Below, one piece after another: positions 34,822 to 43,424 of a DNA stretch of 64,000 nt. Source of the stretch: JBGSKV01 sp041740975 (GTDB lineage Bacteria > Bdellovibrionota_B > Oligoflexia > Oligoflexales > JALZUQ01); contig JBGSKV010000042.1 in NCBI GenBank assembly GCA_041740975.1, positions 1 to 64,000 of the forward strand. The letters are read 5' to 3'. Made by a program: the position numbers and the translations under genes. The notes under the pieces were generated by a model. That model searched no databases. It had not been told where the DNA came from and saw only the letters and a program-made list of their open reading frames with translations. Positions within the stretch are counted from its first letter, which is position 1. Each line of letters starts with the position of its first letter.

Positions 34822-35583
34822 ATGAAGACGTTAAGATTCATTTTGGTATTAGTATGCTGCGTGGGACTTGTCGACGGACTCGCTCTCGCTCAAGGTAAGA
34901 AAAAGAAAAAGAAAAAGCGTAAACCGGTTGCAACTGAGCAATCTGAACAAGGTGCTGTTCCCGTTGAACAAGGCGAAATGTCCGCTGCTCCATCTGGTAG
35001 CGGCGATCATGGCGCTCAAGACAAGCCAGGTCCTTATGGCCATGAACTCGGTATGACTTTCAATTTGTCTTCTTCTTCAAGCACAACAACAGTAAACGAT
35101 ACAGATATTGATGGTCCAAGCATTATGGATATTCAAATCAACGCTCGTTATCACTATTTACTTGGTCAAATGGGTCCGGGTACGTTAGGTGTCGGTCCCA
35201 TTTTCTCTATGTCCAGCTATACAAGTGAAAGTGAAACGAATGGTATCACTTCGGAAACTAGCACGACAGGTTACGGAATCGGCGGTTCTGTTATTTACTA
35301 TCTCGGTGATATCCAAACGCAAAAATTGGTTTGGTTTGTGGGCGGTAAAGCCGTTTATGCCGGAAGCTCTTCAACGACTAACGACGTAGATGGTAATGAA
35401 TCTTCGACGATTGGTTTAGGTCCAGATGGTGGAGCTTACTTCTTCCTTGATTCTGGCGTGGCGATTAAAGCGGGAGCCTTTTTCAACTACAATATGAAAA
35501 CAGACACTCCTCCAGGTGGAACTGACATTGAAAGCACTGAAATGCAATTTGGTTTGCAAGCTGGTCTCAGCAGTTTCTTCTAG
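34822..35583 (+). CDS. Outer-membrane beta-barrel protein with polylysine segment
   Basis: The 253-residue protein has a signal peptide (MKTLRFILVLVCCVGLVDGLALAQ) followed at once by a remarkable basic run (KKKKKKKRK) and an acidic/Gln-rich linker. From about residue 70 there are alternating Gly/Ser/Thr-rich strands typical of a small OmpX/OmpW-like barrel, ending in an aromatic (LSSFF). ATG at 34822 has GGGGT upstream and begins the signal; an in-frame start 18 bp earlier is less likely. A strong terminator follows. Role unknown. Confidence 0.75.
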   Translation: MKTLRFILVLVCCVGLVDGLALAQGKKKKKKKRKPVATEQSEQGAVPVEQGEMSAAPSGSGDHGAQDKPGPYGHELGMTFNLSSSSSTTTVNDTDIDGPSIMDIQINARYHYLLGQMGPGTLGVGPIFSMSSYTSESETNGITSETSTTGYGIGGSVIYYLGDIQTQKLVWFVGGKAVYAGSSSTTNDVDGNESSTIGLGPDGGAYFFLDSGVAIKAGAFFNYNMKTDTPPGGTDIESTEMQFGLQAGLSSFF

Positions 35584-35607
35584 TCCGTTCTTGATATCAG
35601 AAATAAC

Positions 35608-35638
35608 AAGAGAGGCCTTCGGGCCTCTCTTTTTTTTG
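35608..35638 (+). terminator. Rho-independent terminator with TTCG loop
   Basis: A ten-base stem AAGAGAGGCC (35608-35617), TTCG loop, GGCCTCTCTT (35622-35631) and a T run. It lies 25 bp after the barrel gene stop. Confidence 0.92.
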
Positions 35639-35646
35639 TCCGTCAA

Positions 35647-35682
35647 GGAGATCCTTCGGCCTAAAGGCCTCGGGATCGTGTC
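35647..35682 (+). repeat. Intergenic repeat, GGAGATCCTTCG family (diverged)
   Basis: Starts GGAGATCCTTCGGCC, followed by AAAGGCC, which can fold back, and CGGGATCGTG in place of CTGGATGACG. It lies between a terminator and the ricT stop. Confidence 0.4.
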
Positions 35683-35732
35683 TGCCGACCTGTTTCCGAG
35701 CCGGCGAGGAAAGAGCGAGGGAGAGGAACAGT

Positions 35733-36614
35733 TTATTTGTCGTCGAGTAGCGCTTCGAGATCGAGTTCATCTGCCCATTCATCTTCATCTGTTGAAGACT
35801 TCGCTTGCTGACCTTTGAGGACTACGATGTCTTTGATTTTTTTGTGCACTTGTTGACCCTGCGCATCTTCAATCACAACCATCTGATTGAGAAGATCCGT
35901 CTTCACGACATCACCTTGCAGATCACCATCGTATTGGACGCGAGATTTGAGTGGCGGTAACTTCGTGCGAAGTTCGGTGTACAATGAATTTTCGTAAGTT
36001 AAGCAGCACAGTAAACGTCCGCATCCACCGGAAACTTTGGTGGGTTTGAGAGCGAGGTTTTGATTCTTTGCCATCTTGATGGAAACGGGTACGAACTCGC
36101 GCAAAAAAGTCGAACAGCAAAACTCACGGCCACAGATGCCGATTCCACCGAGAATTTTGGCTTCATCTCGGGCGCCGACTTGTTTGAGCTCTACACGAGC
36201 GCGAAGTTTAGACGCAAGGGATTTGACCAACTCGCGGAAATCCACGCGTCCCGATGAGGTAAAATAAACCGTAACCTTGTTACCGCCCAAGCTCACTTCC
36301 GAACTCAGAAGTCGCATGTCCAGTCCCAGTTCTTTGACTTTGTCTTTGGTAATATTCATGACCTTTGGAGTCGTGAGATGCTTGGATTCTTCCAGATCCT
36401 TATCGGAAGCGCGTCGCATAACCGGTTTCAAAGCTCGTTCTTTGGTGAAAATCTCGTCGAACTTCAACCGAACGACCGTCGCCATCGCTGGACCGCGTTC
36501 CGTTTCGACAACGACCTGATCGCCAATGCGCAAAGACATATCTTTGCCGTCAAAATCATAAATTTTCCCGGCTCGGATAAACTGAACACCTACTATATTT
36601 ACGCCTGCTTCCAT
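35733..36614 (-). CDS. ricT: RicT/YaaT-like PSP1 domain protein
   Basis: The 293-residue protein shows the PSP1/RicT signature: GGIGICGREFCC (C161, C166, C167), VSIKMAKNQNL, and SGGCGRLLCCLTYE (C198, C203, C204). In Bacillus RicT forms an iron-sulfur complex with RicA and RicF that helps RNase Y mature mRNAs; here the cysteines are conserved but partners are not in the window. The acidic C terminus (DEDEWADELDLEALLDD) is extra. It is last in the tmk-holB-ricT operon, an order common in this setting. Confidence 0.9.
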   Translation of the reverse strand: MEAGVNIVGVQFIRAGKIYDFDGKDMSLRIGDQVVVETERGPAMATVVRLKFDEIFTKERALKPVMRRASDKDLEESKHLTTPKVMNITKDKVKELGLDMRLLSSEVSLGGNKVTVYFTSSGRVDFRELVKSLASKLRARVELKQVGARDEAKILGGIGICGREFCCSTFLREFVPVSIKMAKNQNLALKPTKVSGGCGRLLCCLTYENSLYTELRTKLPPLKSRVQYDGDLQGDVVKTDLLNQMVVIEDAQGQQVHKKIKDIVVLKGQQAKSSTDEDEWADELDLEALLDDK

Positions 36615-36623
36615 CTTTGCTTC

Positions 36624-37553
36624 CTACAATTTCTTTGTGCTCGCGAGAGCCAATGATTCCAAATTCAATCGACTGTTAAAGGCAATGCGATAAGCCTTTA
36701 GATACTTCAAAATTTCTCGTCTTTTTCTTATTCGCTCAGGCTGGACAAAATCGCTGGCCGGACAATCGGCCTGCTTGTAAACTTTGTTCAACCAATATTC
36801 AAATTGACGACCCCACTCTTGGGGAGCAAGTTTTAGCTTATCAAGTAGTTCCGCTTGCGCCAAGACTGCTGCTCGATCGTTAGTTCGATAAACAAGATCA
36901 AGCTGCTCATCCGCTTCACTTTGGCTGGAGGCTTCCAGCTGCTGTAATGCAGCACCGACGGTCCCACCCGCCATAACCCATATATGCTCCAGCCTGGCCT
37001 CGCTGAGGTCTTTGCTGGAGGTCCTCAAGAGAGAAAGAACGTCAGCTTTAGGAGGTAAGCCGACGCGAAACTTAACACATCGCGACAGGATAGTAGGCAA
37101 CATCGCTTTCGGCCTCGCCGTCGTCAGAATGATCATACTGTCCGCGGCTGGCTCTTCGATTATTTTTAGCAGCCTATTGGCGGCCTGCCGATTTAATTTA
37201 TCAGCGTGGCTAATGATGGCAATGCGGCGCCCACCCACCGTAAAAGGTTTCATTTGCAAATGATCTTGCACGAGTTCGGCGTCGGCAAGTTTGATGATGC
37301 CATCTTCCGTATCGAGCCAAAGGATATCGGCTTGGTTGCGGGCAACCACCTCCCAACAACCTTTACATTGACCGCAAGCGTTCTTGCTTTCACAAAAATA
37401 CAACGCGCACATGGCGGCTGCAAACATACGCTTGCCACTTCCCGATCGGCCTTGGACTAAGCAGGCGTTAGGCAACCCTCTGAGTTCATGCGCTTGACGA
37501 AGCGCTGCAATCTTCGGAGCAAATCCTATAAAGTCTAGCCACGTCTTTGTCAC
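36624..37553 (-). CDS. holB: DNA polymerase III delta' subunit
   Basis: Clamp-loader subunit. It has the AAA+ P-loop region QGRSGSGKR (34-42), the zinc-ribbon cysteines C54, C60, C63 and C66 (CESKNACGQCKGC) and IISHADKLNRQAANRLLKIIEEP, the Walker B/sensor segment. GTG at 37553 is chosen: it overlaps the tmk stop as GTGA, has AGAGG upstream and starts MTKTWLDFIGF as in the family; an ATG at 37598 would overlap tmk by 49 bp. 309 residues. ricT follows after nine bases. Confidence 0.9.
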   Translation of the reverse strand: MTKTWLDFIGFAPKIAALRQAHELRGLPNACLVQGRSGSGKRMFAAAMCALYFCESKNACGQCKGCWEVVARNQADILWLDTEDGIIKLADAELVQDHLQMKPFTVGGRRIAIISHADKLNRQAANRLLKIIEEPAADSMIILTTARPKAMLPTILSRCVKFRVGLPPKADVLSLLRTSSKDLSEARLEHIWVMAGGTVGAALQQLEASSQSEADEQLDLVYRTNDRAAVLAQAELLDKLKLAPQEWGRQFEYWLNKVYKQADCPASDFVQPERIRKRREILKYLKAYRIAFNSRLNLESLALASTKKL

Positions 37554-38194
37554 AGGCCAAACCTCTGAGCCAAAATCTGAGTGGCTTGTTGTAAGCACTT
37601 TTCGGGTGTTTGCGACGCATCAATCACCACGATGCGGTCTTGGAAATTTTTGGCGAGATCAAGATAGGCGTCTCTAATTTTTCGGTGAAAACTCTCGCTT
37701 GCCTCATCATATCGCGTTACGCCGACGATTTGGCCATCTCGGGACTTCAGTCGGCGCATGGTCACATCCACGGAACAGTCGAGCAAAAAAGTAAGATCAG
37801 GTGCCAAATTTTCAGTGGAATAATGGATCACTTCCTCGACAAACTTCGCATCGACACCGCCCAACTTACCCTGATAGATCCGAGATGAGTCCACGTAGCG
37901 ATCACTAATGACCCAAGTCTTTTGGGCGAGGGTCGGCTTAATGAGTTCTTTGACATGCTGATGTCTGCCAGCCGAAACCAACATGAGTTCTGTCATGATA
38001 TGCATTTTTTCTTTTGCAGGTGGTTCCGCAAAAATATGTCGGATGGCGTCTGCCATCGGCGTTCCGCCCGGTTCACGAGTGACTTTTGAAGTTAGGCCTT
38101 TTTCGGTGAGCCATTTTGCCAAACCCGCCCGCAAAGTTGACTTGCCGCAACCTTCGCCGCCTTCAATAGTAATAAATTTTGCAGTATCGCTCAT
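37550..38194 (-). CDS. tmk: Thymidylate kinase
   Basis: Phosphorylates dTMP to dTDP. P-loop EGGEGCGKST (11-20), TREPGGTPMADAIR, and SDRYVDSSRIYQG, typical of the family. 214 residues. First gene of the operon with holB and ricT; the stop overlaps the holB start. Confidence 0.95.
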   Translation of the reverse strand: MSDTAKFITIEGGEGCGKSTLRAGLAKWLTEKGLTSKVTREPGGTPMADAIRHIFAEPPAKEKMHIMTELMLVSAGRHQHVKELIKPTLAQKTWVISDRYVDSSRIYQGKLGGVDAKFVEEVIHYSTENLAPDLTFLLDCSVDVTMRRLKSRDGQIVGVTRYDEASESFHRKIRDAYLDLAKNFQDRIVVIDASQTPEKCLQQATQILAQRFGL

Positions 38195-38438
38195 TTTTTC
38201 TAACTAACTAAAAACGCAAATGAAGATGCGATAATATCAAAAAACACCACATCGATCTGGTACGTCACAAATATTGCATGATTAAGCCAAAGTTCCCAGA
38301 CGTTTAGGTCCCATTCAAGCAAAAATTTTTCCCTAACTGCCCAAAAAATGTACGTTATTTTTCTGTAATGAAAACTTCACTTTTAGTCTAACCCGCCGAA
38401 ACAACGGGGGAGTTAGTGGACTTTAATTCTGGGATGAA

Positions 38439-40268
38439 ATGACACAGTCACGATACATCTTATCGAAACGCATCAACCGTGGTGGCATGGCCGAAATCTT
38501 TTTGGGCAAAGCTGTTGGCGATGATGGATTCGAACGTATTGTGGTGATGAAAAGAATTCTTCCGCACTACGCTGCCGATCAAGAATTTATTGAAATGTTC
38601 CGCGATGAAGCTCACATTTGTAAACGCTTACAACACGCCAACATTGTCCAAGTCTACAGCTTCGAAGAAGTCGAAGGCTCTTATGCAATTATCATGGAAT
38701 TTGTTGACGGCGCCGATTTGCGAACTCTACTTGCCGCTTGTGAAAAAAGTAACGAACGCGTTCCGTTGCCGATTGCTATTTACATAACTGCCATGGCCGC
38801 ACGTGGACTGCACTATGCTCATACTCGCATCGATGAAGTGACAGGACAGCCGCTGGGCATTGTCCATCGTGATATCTCTCCACAAAATATTCTTCTGAGT
38901 TACCAAGGGGACGTGAAGGTAACGGACTTTGGTATTGCGGATGCCGAGAACAAACTGACAGAAACCAAGCCTGGTATCGTCAAAGGTAAATATGCCTACA
39001 TGAGCCCAGAGCAAATCAATGCCAAGAGTATTGACGCGCGTTCAGATGTGTTTGCTTTGGCCATCGTTCTTTGGGAAACGCTTTCTATGCGTCGCCTCTT
39101 CCAAGGCGAGAACGAAGTTCAAACCATCAAGCTCGTACAAACGGCTAAGGTTCGCTACGACATTAAGGAATTCAATCCTGAAATCAATGACGACCTTTAT
39201 CAGATTATCGATAAAGGCCTCCAAAAAGATATCCGTAAACGCTATCCATCCGGTGCCGCCTTTGAAAAGGCCCTCCTTAAGTATCTTCACTCATACTATC
39301 CTGAGTTCAGCTCAACTGATTTAGGCGACTTTCTTAAAACAATCTGCGCGGACAAACGCAAGATACAAATGGAAGAGATCCGCAAGCTTCTCACTCAAAC
39401 CGACTTAAAGAAAGCGGGCACGAACTCACGAAATAGTTTGTTAGCGGCACAACAAGAGAAAGTTTTGGAAATCGGTGAGTCGTCCGACAATGGCCAGGCT
39501 GCACGACTTCGTCAGTCTTATCAACCCAGAGGCCGCCAAAGTCATAATCAAGTTCCTTCGAATATTAGCCATCTGAGACAGAATCAAGCCGGATCCCCGC
39601 AAATGCCTATGGGTGGACAACATCGGCGTCAATCCTCGTCAAGTGGTGTCAGCAATAGTCTTATGAAACTTGCGATAGCCCTCCTCCTGATAACAGGAGT
39701 TGGTCTGGCCGTACAAACGCAGTTCAGTGCAAAGAACAGTTTAGAAGTCGAAGTCGCCACGTCACCAGAGAACGTCCGCATTTCTGTCAACGACAAACCT
39801 CTCTTTGACAACGCGTATGTTTCGACTCCACGCAAACTACTCTTAAACGGCGGCAATCATGTGATTCGATTCTCGCGAGATGGTTACAAATCGATTCAAA
39901 TCGAAATGAGTGGCAAAGCAGGTGAAAAGAAAAAAGCCCGCGCTGTTAACTTGGCTTTGAATTTAAGTAAAAAGTTGAAACCAATTACCATTAAGACTTT
40001 GCCTGCAAAAAAAATTAAGCTCCGCATCAGTGAAGGTTATTCTTCGCAAAGCAATCTTACAGAGCGAGAGAAACTCAAACTTGATCGCAACTTCCATGTC
40101 GGCACGACGCCCTACACGACGGTCGACCTCGAGCACAATAAAACCTACATTTTATATGTTTATTTGACGGAAAGCGCCACCGCCACCGGGGGCTGTGAAA
40201 TCGATGCGGCCAAAACCGATCAAGTGATTTTCGATATTAATCAGAAGAAATGTATTCTTTACAAATAA
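38439..40268 (+). CDS. Membrane Ser/Thr protein kinase with periplasmic PEGA-like tail
   Basis: The 609-residue protein has a Hanks-type kinase domain (about 6-285): glycine-rich INRGGMAEIF, Lys38 in VMKR, catalytic HRDISPQN (D145) and DFG (163-165), all intact. The HRDIS form is common in myxobacterial kinases. A disordered basic linker (about 330-405) leads to one membrane helix (about 408-427) and a C-terminal beta domain (about 434-609) beginning with a PEGA-like unit (VRISVNDKPLFDNAYV, then GGNHVIRFSRDGYKS). Such tails are thought to sense or bind envelope ligands. Composite element B follows the stop. Confidence 0.9.
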   Translation: MTQSRYILSKRINRGGMAEIFLGKAVGDDGFERIVVMKRILPHYAADQEFIEMFRDEAHICKRLQHANIVQVYSFEEVEGSYAIIMEFVDGADLRTLLAACEKSNERVPLPIAIYITAMAARGLHYAHTRIDEVTGQPLGIVHRDISPQNILLSYQGDVKVTDFGIADAENKLTETKPGIVKGKYAYMSPEQINAKSIDARSDVFALAIVLWETLSMRRLFQGENEVQTIKLVQTAKVRYDIKEFNPEINDDLYQIIDKGLQKDIRKRYPSGAAFEKALLKYLHSYYPEFSSTDLGDFLKTICADKRKIQMEEIRKLLTQTDLKKAGTNSRNSLLAAQQEKVLEIGESSDNGQAARLRQSYQPRGRQSHNQVPSNISHLRQNQAGSPQMPMGGQHRRQSSSSGVSNSLMKLAIALLLITGVGLAVQTQFSAKNSLEVEVATSPENVRISVNDKPLFDNAYVSTPRKLLLNGGNHVIRFSRDGYKSIQIEMSGKAGEKKKARAVNLALNLSKKLKPITIKTLPAKKIKLRISEGYSSQSNLTEREKLKLDRNFHVGTTPYTTVDLEHNKTYILYVYLTESATATGGCEIDAAKTDQVIFDINQKKCILYK

Positions 40269-40310
40269 ATTCAAACAATAGATAAATGAACGGCCGCTTC
40301 GCGGCCGCCG

Positions 40311-40339
40311 TCATCCAGAGGTGAAGCCGAAGGATCTCC
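40311..40339 (-). repeat. Intergenic repeat, GGAGATCCTTCG...TCTGGATGA family, reverse
   Basis: On the reverse strand it begins GGAGATCCTTCG and ends TCTGGATGA, with a short middle. It is embedded in the forward end of element B. Confidence 0.5.
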
Positions 40340-40399
40340 AGCTCCGCCTTTCACACTCACAGTTCTCATTTCTATGTTTGATTGGTCCGGTTCTCCCGA

Positions 40400-40457
40400 C
40401 TTAAATTTGTCTGGGCGGTGTCGGCTGATGCAGCCTCAATGCCCAGTCAAATCTAAG
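40400..40457 (-). repeat. Third, imperfect hairpin of element B
   Basis: CTTAAATTTGTCTGGGC (40400-40416) pairs with 40441-40457 at 15 of 17 positions, with an inner GGCTG/CAGCC hairpin. Weaker pairing continues outward to about 40380 and 40485. Confidence 0.55.
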
Positions 40458-40503
40458 CCGGCTCAACCGTCCCAGCCAACCATCGGGTAAAAACTGTGAC
40501 GGC

Positions 40504-40588
40504 GACGCTCCGCCAACGAGTGCGTTCCCGCACGAGTAGCATTCGCAACGATAGCTCGATGGAGGTAACCAGTTTGGCGGAGCCTCAC
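40504..40588 (+). repeat. Flipped module of element B
   Basis: Bounded by GACGCTCCGCC and GGCGGAGCCTCAC. On the forward strand it reads like 33194-33281 (CGAGTGCG, CCCGCACG, CAGTTTGGCGGAGCCTCAC), although the neighbouring hairpin is on the other strand. The module is therefore inverted relative to the rest of the element. Confidence 0.6.
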
Positions 40589-40605
40589 TGTTGGAGATTT
40601 TGAAC

Positions 40606-40786
40606 TTTGTGAAGAGTTGGCCAAAACTTCCCAACACTGTCTCCAGAGGGGGTTGTGAGCGCAGGACGCGCGAACACCAGCGCAGCCCGGGCAGGAGCTG
40701 TATCACAAATGAAAATCCCGGTGGATAGGCGGGCAAGCGTACCCACTGGAGACAGTGTTGGGAAGTTTTGGCCAACTCTTCGCAAA
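40606..40786 (-). ncRNA. Candidate structured RNA/DNA hairpin: 45-bp stem, 91-nt conserved loop (copy 2)
   Basis: Bases 40606-40650 and 40742-40786 are reverse complements except for one mismatch and one G-U pair. On the reverse strand the loop closely matches that of copy 1 (TACGCTTGCCCGC, GGGATTTTCATTTGT, GGGCTGCGCTGGTGTTCG). The stem core differs from copy 1 at about 16 positions, with matching changes on the other arm. Confidence 0.55.
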
Positions 40787-40817
40787 AAACAAAAGCTCCG
40801 CCTGTGAAAGGCGGAGC
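40784..40817 (-). terminator. Rho-independent terminator of the flavin reductase gene, part of element B
   Basis: On the reverse strand, GCTCCGCC, TTTCACA loop, GGCGGAGC and a T-rich tract, identical to the terminator after hemC. It lies about 45 bp past the reductase stop. Confidence 0.85.
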
Positions 40818-40861
40818 TTCATGACGTTACGGCCGCGAAGCGGCCGTTCATTTATCTATAT

Positions 40862-41560
40862 TTATTTATCGAAATAAATTGAATGTTCGCTTACGTCATT
40901 CGCCAGCAAGTGCTCGCGAACAGCTTGAACCATGTTTCTTGAACCGCAAAGATAATGATCAAAAAATTTGAAGTTGTCGAGTTTTCGCAATGCATCTAAA
41001 ACGCTACCTGACGTTAATCGCGGCGACAAACTTTTTTCGGCAACTAAAATAAGTTCGAATTGCTTGTAACGATCAGCCATGGATTGAAGTTCACTGAGAT
41101 ATGGCATGGCGGTTTCATTTCGACATCCATAGATGAGTCGGACAGGTTGCGTCACAACTGTCGGTGAAAAATCCCGCAAGAAAGATCGAATCGGAGCGAT
41201 TCCCGATCCACCAGCGATGAACTGCATGGGACGATGGTGATCCACGATGACAAAGGACCCCATGGGATCACTCACCATGAACTCTTGGCCGGTTTTCGCC
41301 GAGCGCAGCGCCATGAGTACGGGATGCTTACCTTCGGCCAGCAAACAAAAATCTAAAGTGATTTTATCTTGCGGACTTGATGCGATGGACAAGTACATAG
41401 CGGCGGATTCCTGTCCCGCAACGCACATTTTCACGTACTGGCCAGAAGTAAACCGAAAATTGACCGCTGGTTTTAGCTTTACGAGAATGTAAGTGGCGCC
41501 CATTTTCGTTTTCTCAACGAGCGGACAAGCATGCCATTGCAATGTTTGATTCGTATTCAT
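40862..41560 (-). CDS. Flavin-dependent NAD(P)H oxidoreductase, ferredoxin-NADP reductase superfamily
   Basis: The 232-residue protein has an N-terminal FAD-binding barrel and a C-terminal NAD(P) fold with GGSGIAPIRSF (117-127) and YGCRNETAMPYLSEL. The FAD motif, normally R-x-Y-S, reads MYLSIASSP (55-63), without the usual arginine, so cofactor binding may differ. There is no iron-sulfur domain, so an electron partner must be separate. It resembles single-subunit reductases such as Fre or the reductase of small oxygenase systems; the partner is unknown. It is convergent with the kinase gene through element B. Confidence 0.82.
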   Translation of the reverse strand: MNTNQTLQWHACPLVEKTKMGATYILVKLKPAVNFRFTSGQYVKMCVAGQESAAMYLSIASSPQDKITLDFCLLAEGKHPVLMALRSAKTGQEFMVSDPMGSFVIVDHHRPMQFIAGGSGIAPIRSFLRDFSPTVVTQPVRLIYGCRNETAMPYLSELQSMADRYKQFELILVAEKSLSPRLTSGSVLDALRKLDNFKFFDHYLCGSRNMVQAVREHLLANDVSEHSIYFDK

Positions 41561-41695
41561 GAACCTACTCAGGCAGATTATTTTGGCCTCATCAAACTTA
41601 TAACTGACGAGAATAAAAAGAAATACTAAATATCCAACTTGCCAATTGTCACATTAGCAAGCATGATCGAAAACTGAGGCAAACAGCTGGAAAAA

Positions 41696-43222
41696 ATGAC
41701 AATTCACTACTCTAAAAATGACCAATTTATTGTCGTGATGGGACGTACCTTCCAACATCGCGCTATGTTTCAAAGCCTAGGCGCAAAGTTTAATTACCAA
41801 GAAAAAACCTGGCAACTTCCCTGGTCCGCAGAAGTACTTCGACAGATCGATGCCATCTGTCGCGCAGCGGGAGGCGGCCCCGTAGATGAATTTAAGGCAA
41901 AGTTTGAGGATGCAACAACCGCTTCCCTAACTCGGGAACCAACGGAATCCTCTCTCCCCTCTCCACCAGCGGTGTATTCGGTAGGTCAATTAGCACAAAG
42001 GATCAGTGGGGTTATAGAGGACGCCTTTCACGCGCCGATCTGGGTTAGCGGAGAACTGCAAAATGTTAATTTTCGTGGTCAAAACATTTATGTGAATCTG
42101 TCAGAACCAAAAAACGCCGGTGACTCAGCTACCACGACAATAAATGCTGCCATTTGGCAGCGCGACATGCAGTTAATGAAAAAAAAATATGGCGAGCCGA
42201 TCGTTAAAGATATCCTGCAAGAAGGAATGAAACTCAAAATGCTTTGCCGGGTAACGTTTTACAAAGAACGCGGTAGCATTACGTTGTCGATTTTGGATAT
42301 TGATCCGGAGTTCACGAAAGGCGCTCTCGCGTTAGCTCGTCAAAAACTTCTGCAGGAGCTGCGCCAACTCGGCCTCGACCGCCTCAACAAAAACTTGCCT
42401 CCTCCCCTTTATCCGTTTCGGATTGGGTTAATCAGCGCTGCCGGTTCCAGGGCATATAGTGATTTTGTCGATCAGCTTCACTCCAAAGAGTTTCCAGGTG
42501 AGATTGTTTTTCATCAGGCCGCCATGCAAGGGCTCGACTCGCCTGAAGAAGTTTGTAAAGCGATGACAGCACTCAAAGCCGCGAAAGTTGATTTGATCGT
42601 GATCACCCGCGGTGGTGGGAGTTCGGCCGATTTGCGTTGGTTTGATGATCCCAAAATTTGCAAGACCGCGTGTCATTTAGGTGTCCCTCTGATCGCGGCG
42701 ATCGGACATCATGATGATATCTCAGTATTGGAAACCATTGTTTTTCAACATGAAAAAACACCAACCGCCGCTGCCGAATATATACTGCGACTTTTTGAAA
42801 GAGCTCGAAACCAGCTTTCCGAATGCGAGTTGAATGTCGGACGGCACTCCAGTCGAGTCCTTCAAAATTTTATAGATCAGTTGGCTCGGCGCCGAGAACA
42901 GTTTTTACATGCCACGAGAGTACGCCTCAATAACTTGCAGCAGAGCCTGACCAATCAAAGCAATCAAATTCATCTCCTCGCCTTGGGATTGGGCCATAGA
43001 CATCTGCAGGTTCTCAATACTTTAGAGATGCAGCTGATAGCACGCGATCCAAGGCAGTGGCTAGAAAAAGGCTGGGTGCAACTTCAGGCAAATGGCAAGC
43101 AAATCAACAGTATTACACAACTTAGCGCTGACCAAGAAGTGAAGGCTCACCTACTGGACGGTACCGCAAGTCTTATTGTACAAAAAACAGAGAGAAGGAA
43201 ACCCCATGACCAAACAAAGTGA
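41696..43222 (+). CDS. xseA: Exodeoxyribonuclease VII large subunit with N-terminal extra domain
   Basis: Degrades single-stranded DNA together with XseB. From about residue 93 the family pattern starts: YSVGQLAQRISGVIEDAF, the OB fold WVSGELQNVNF, then RIGLISAAGSRAYSDF, ITRGGGSSADL and IGHHDD. Before this lies an extra segment of about 90 residues (for example MFQSLGAKFNYQEKTWQLP) that resembles small domains seen beside helicases and other DNA enzymes. The frame is open throughout and GGAAAAA precedes the ATG at 41696, so the extension looks real. It overlaps xseB by 17 bp. Confidence 0.93.
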   Translation: MTIHYSKNDQFIVVMGRTFQHRAMFQSLGAKFNYQEKTWQLPWSAEVLRQIDAICRAAGGGPVDEFKAKFEDATTASLTREPTESSLPSPPAVYSVGQLAQRISGVIEDAFHAPIWVSGELQNVNFRGQNIYVNLSEPKNAGDSATTTINAAIWQRDMQLMKKKYGEPIVKDILQEGMKLKMLCRVTFYKERGSITLSILDIDPEFTKGALALARQKLLQELRQLGLDRLNKNLPPPLYPFRIGLISAAGSRAYSDFVDQLHSKEFPGEIVFHQAAMQGLDSPEEVCKAMTALKAAKVDLIVITRGGGSSADLRWFDDPKICKTACHLGVPLIAAIGHHDDISVLETIVFQHEKTPTAAAEYILRLFERARNQLSECELNVGRHSSRVLQNFIDQLARRREQFLHATRVRLNNLQQSLTNQSNQIHLLALGLGHRHLQVLNTLEMQLIARDPRQWLEKGWVQLQANGKQINSITQLSADQEVKAHLLDGTASLIVQKTERRKPHDQTK

Positions 43223-43424
43223 AGCCGAAAATTATGCACACATGCAAAAGTCTCTCGAGAAAATCGTCGCCGAAATTTCTGATCCAAACCTTGACCTTGA
43301 TCACCTCATCACACAGGTCGAAGCGGGATACGATCTCATCAATAAAATGAAGATGAGACTTGGGCAGACAACTAAGAAAATTGAAAATTTGCACGCTGAA
43401 CATCAATCAGAAGCTATAAGATAA
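43206..43424 (+). CDS. xseB: Exodeoxyribonuclease VII small subunit
   Basis: The 72-residue helical-hairpin partner of XseA (HMQKSLEKIVAEISDPNLDLDHLITQVEAGYDLINKMKMRL). ATG at 43206 has AAGGA upstream and fits the family; a longer in-frame start at 43176 lies inside xseA. The overlap with xseA suggests coupled translation. Its 3' end overlaps the convergent TPR-barrel gene by 18 bp. Confidence 0.92.
   Translation: MTKQSEAENYAHMQKSLEKIVAEISDPNLDLDHLITQVEAGYDLINKMKMRLGQTTKKIENLHAEHQSEAIR

Larger units (their letters stand above)
40269..40865 (-). repeat. Composite palindromic element B, about 600 bp, non-coding
   Basis: It fills the gap between the stops of the kinase (forward) and the flavin reductase (reverse). 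Its ends are inverted repeats, AATAGATAAATGAAC plus a CGGCCGC-TTC-GCGGCCG hairpin at 40277-40307 and the reverse at 40830-40865. Read on the reverse strand, the order matches element A: terminator, variable-stem hairpin (40606-40786), flipped module (40504-40588) and an imperfect hairpin (40400-40457). The forward end also keeps a remnant of the terminator (GCTCCGCCTTTCACA). No protein is supported; short open frames reflect the palindromes. Confidence 0.8.

Noticed and set aside
40401..40785. 124- and 66-codon reverse frames inside element B
   Set aside because: They cover the hairpin arms and the flipped module; no ribosome site or known family.
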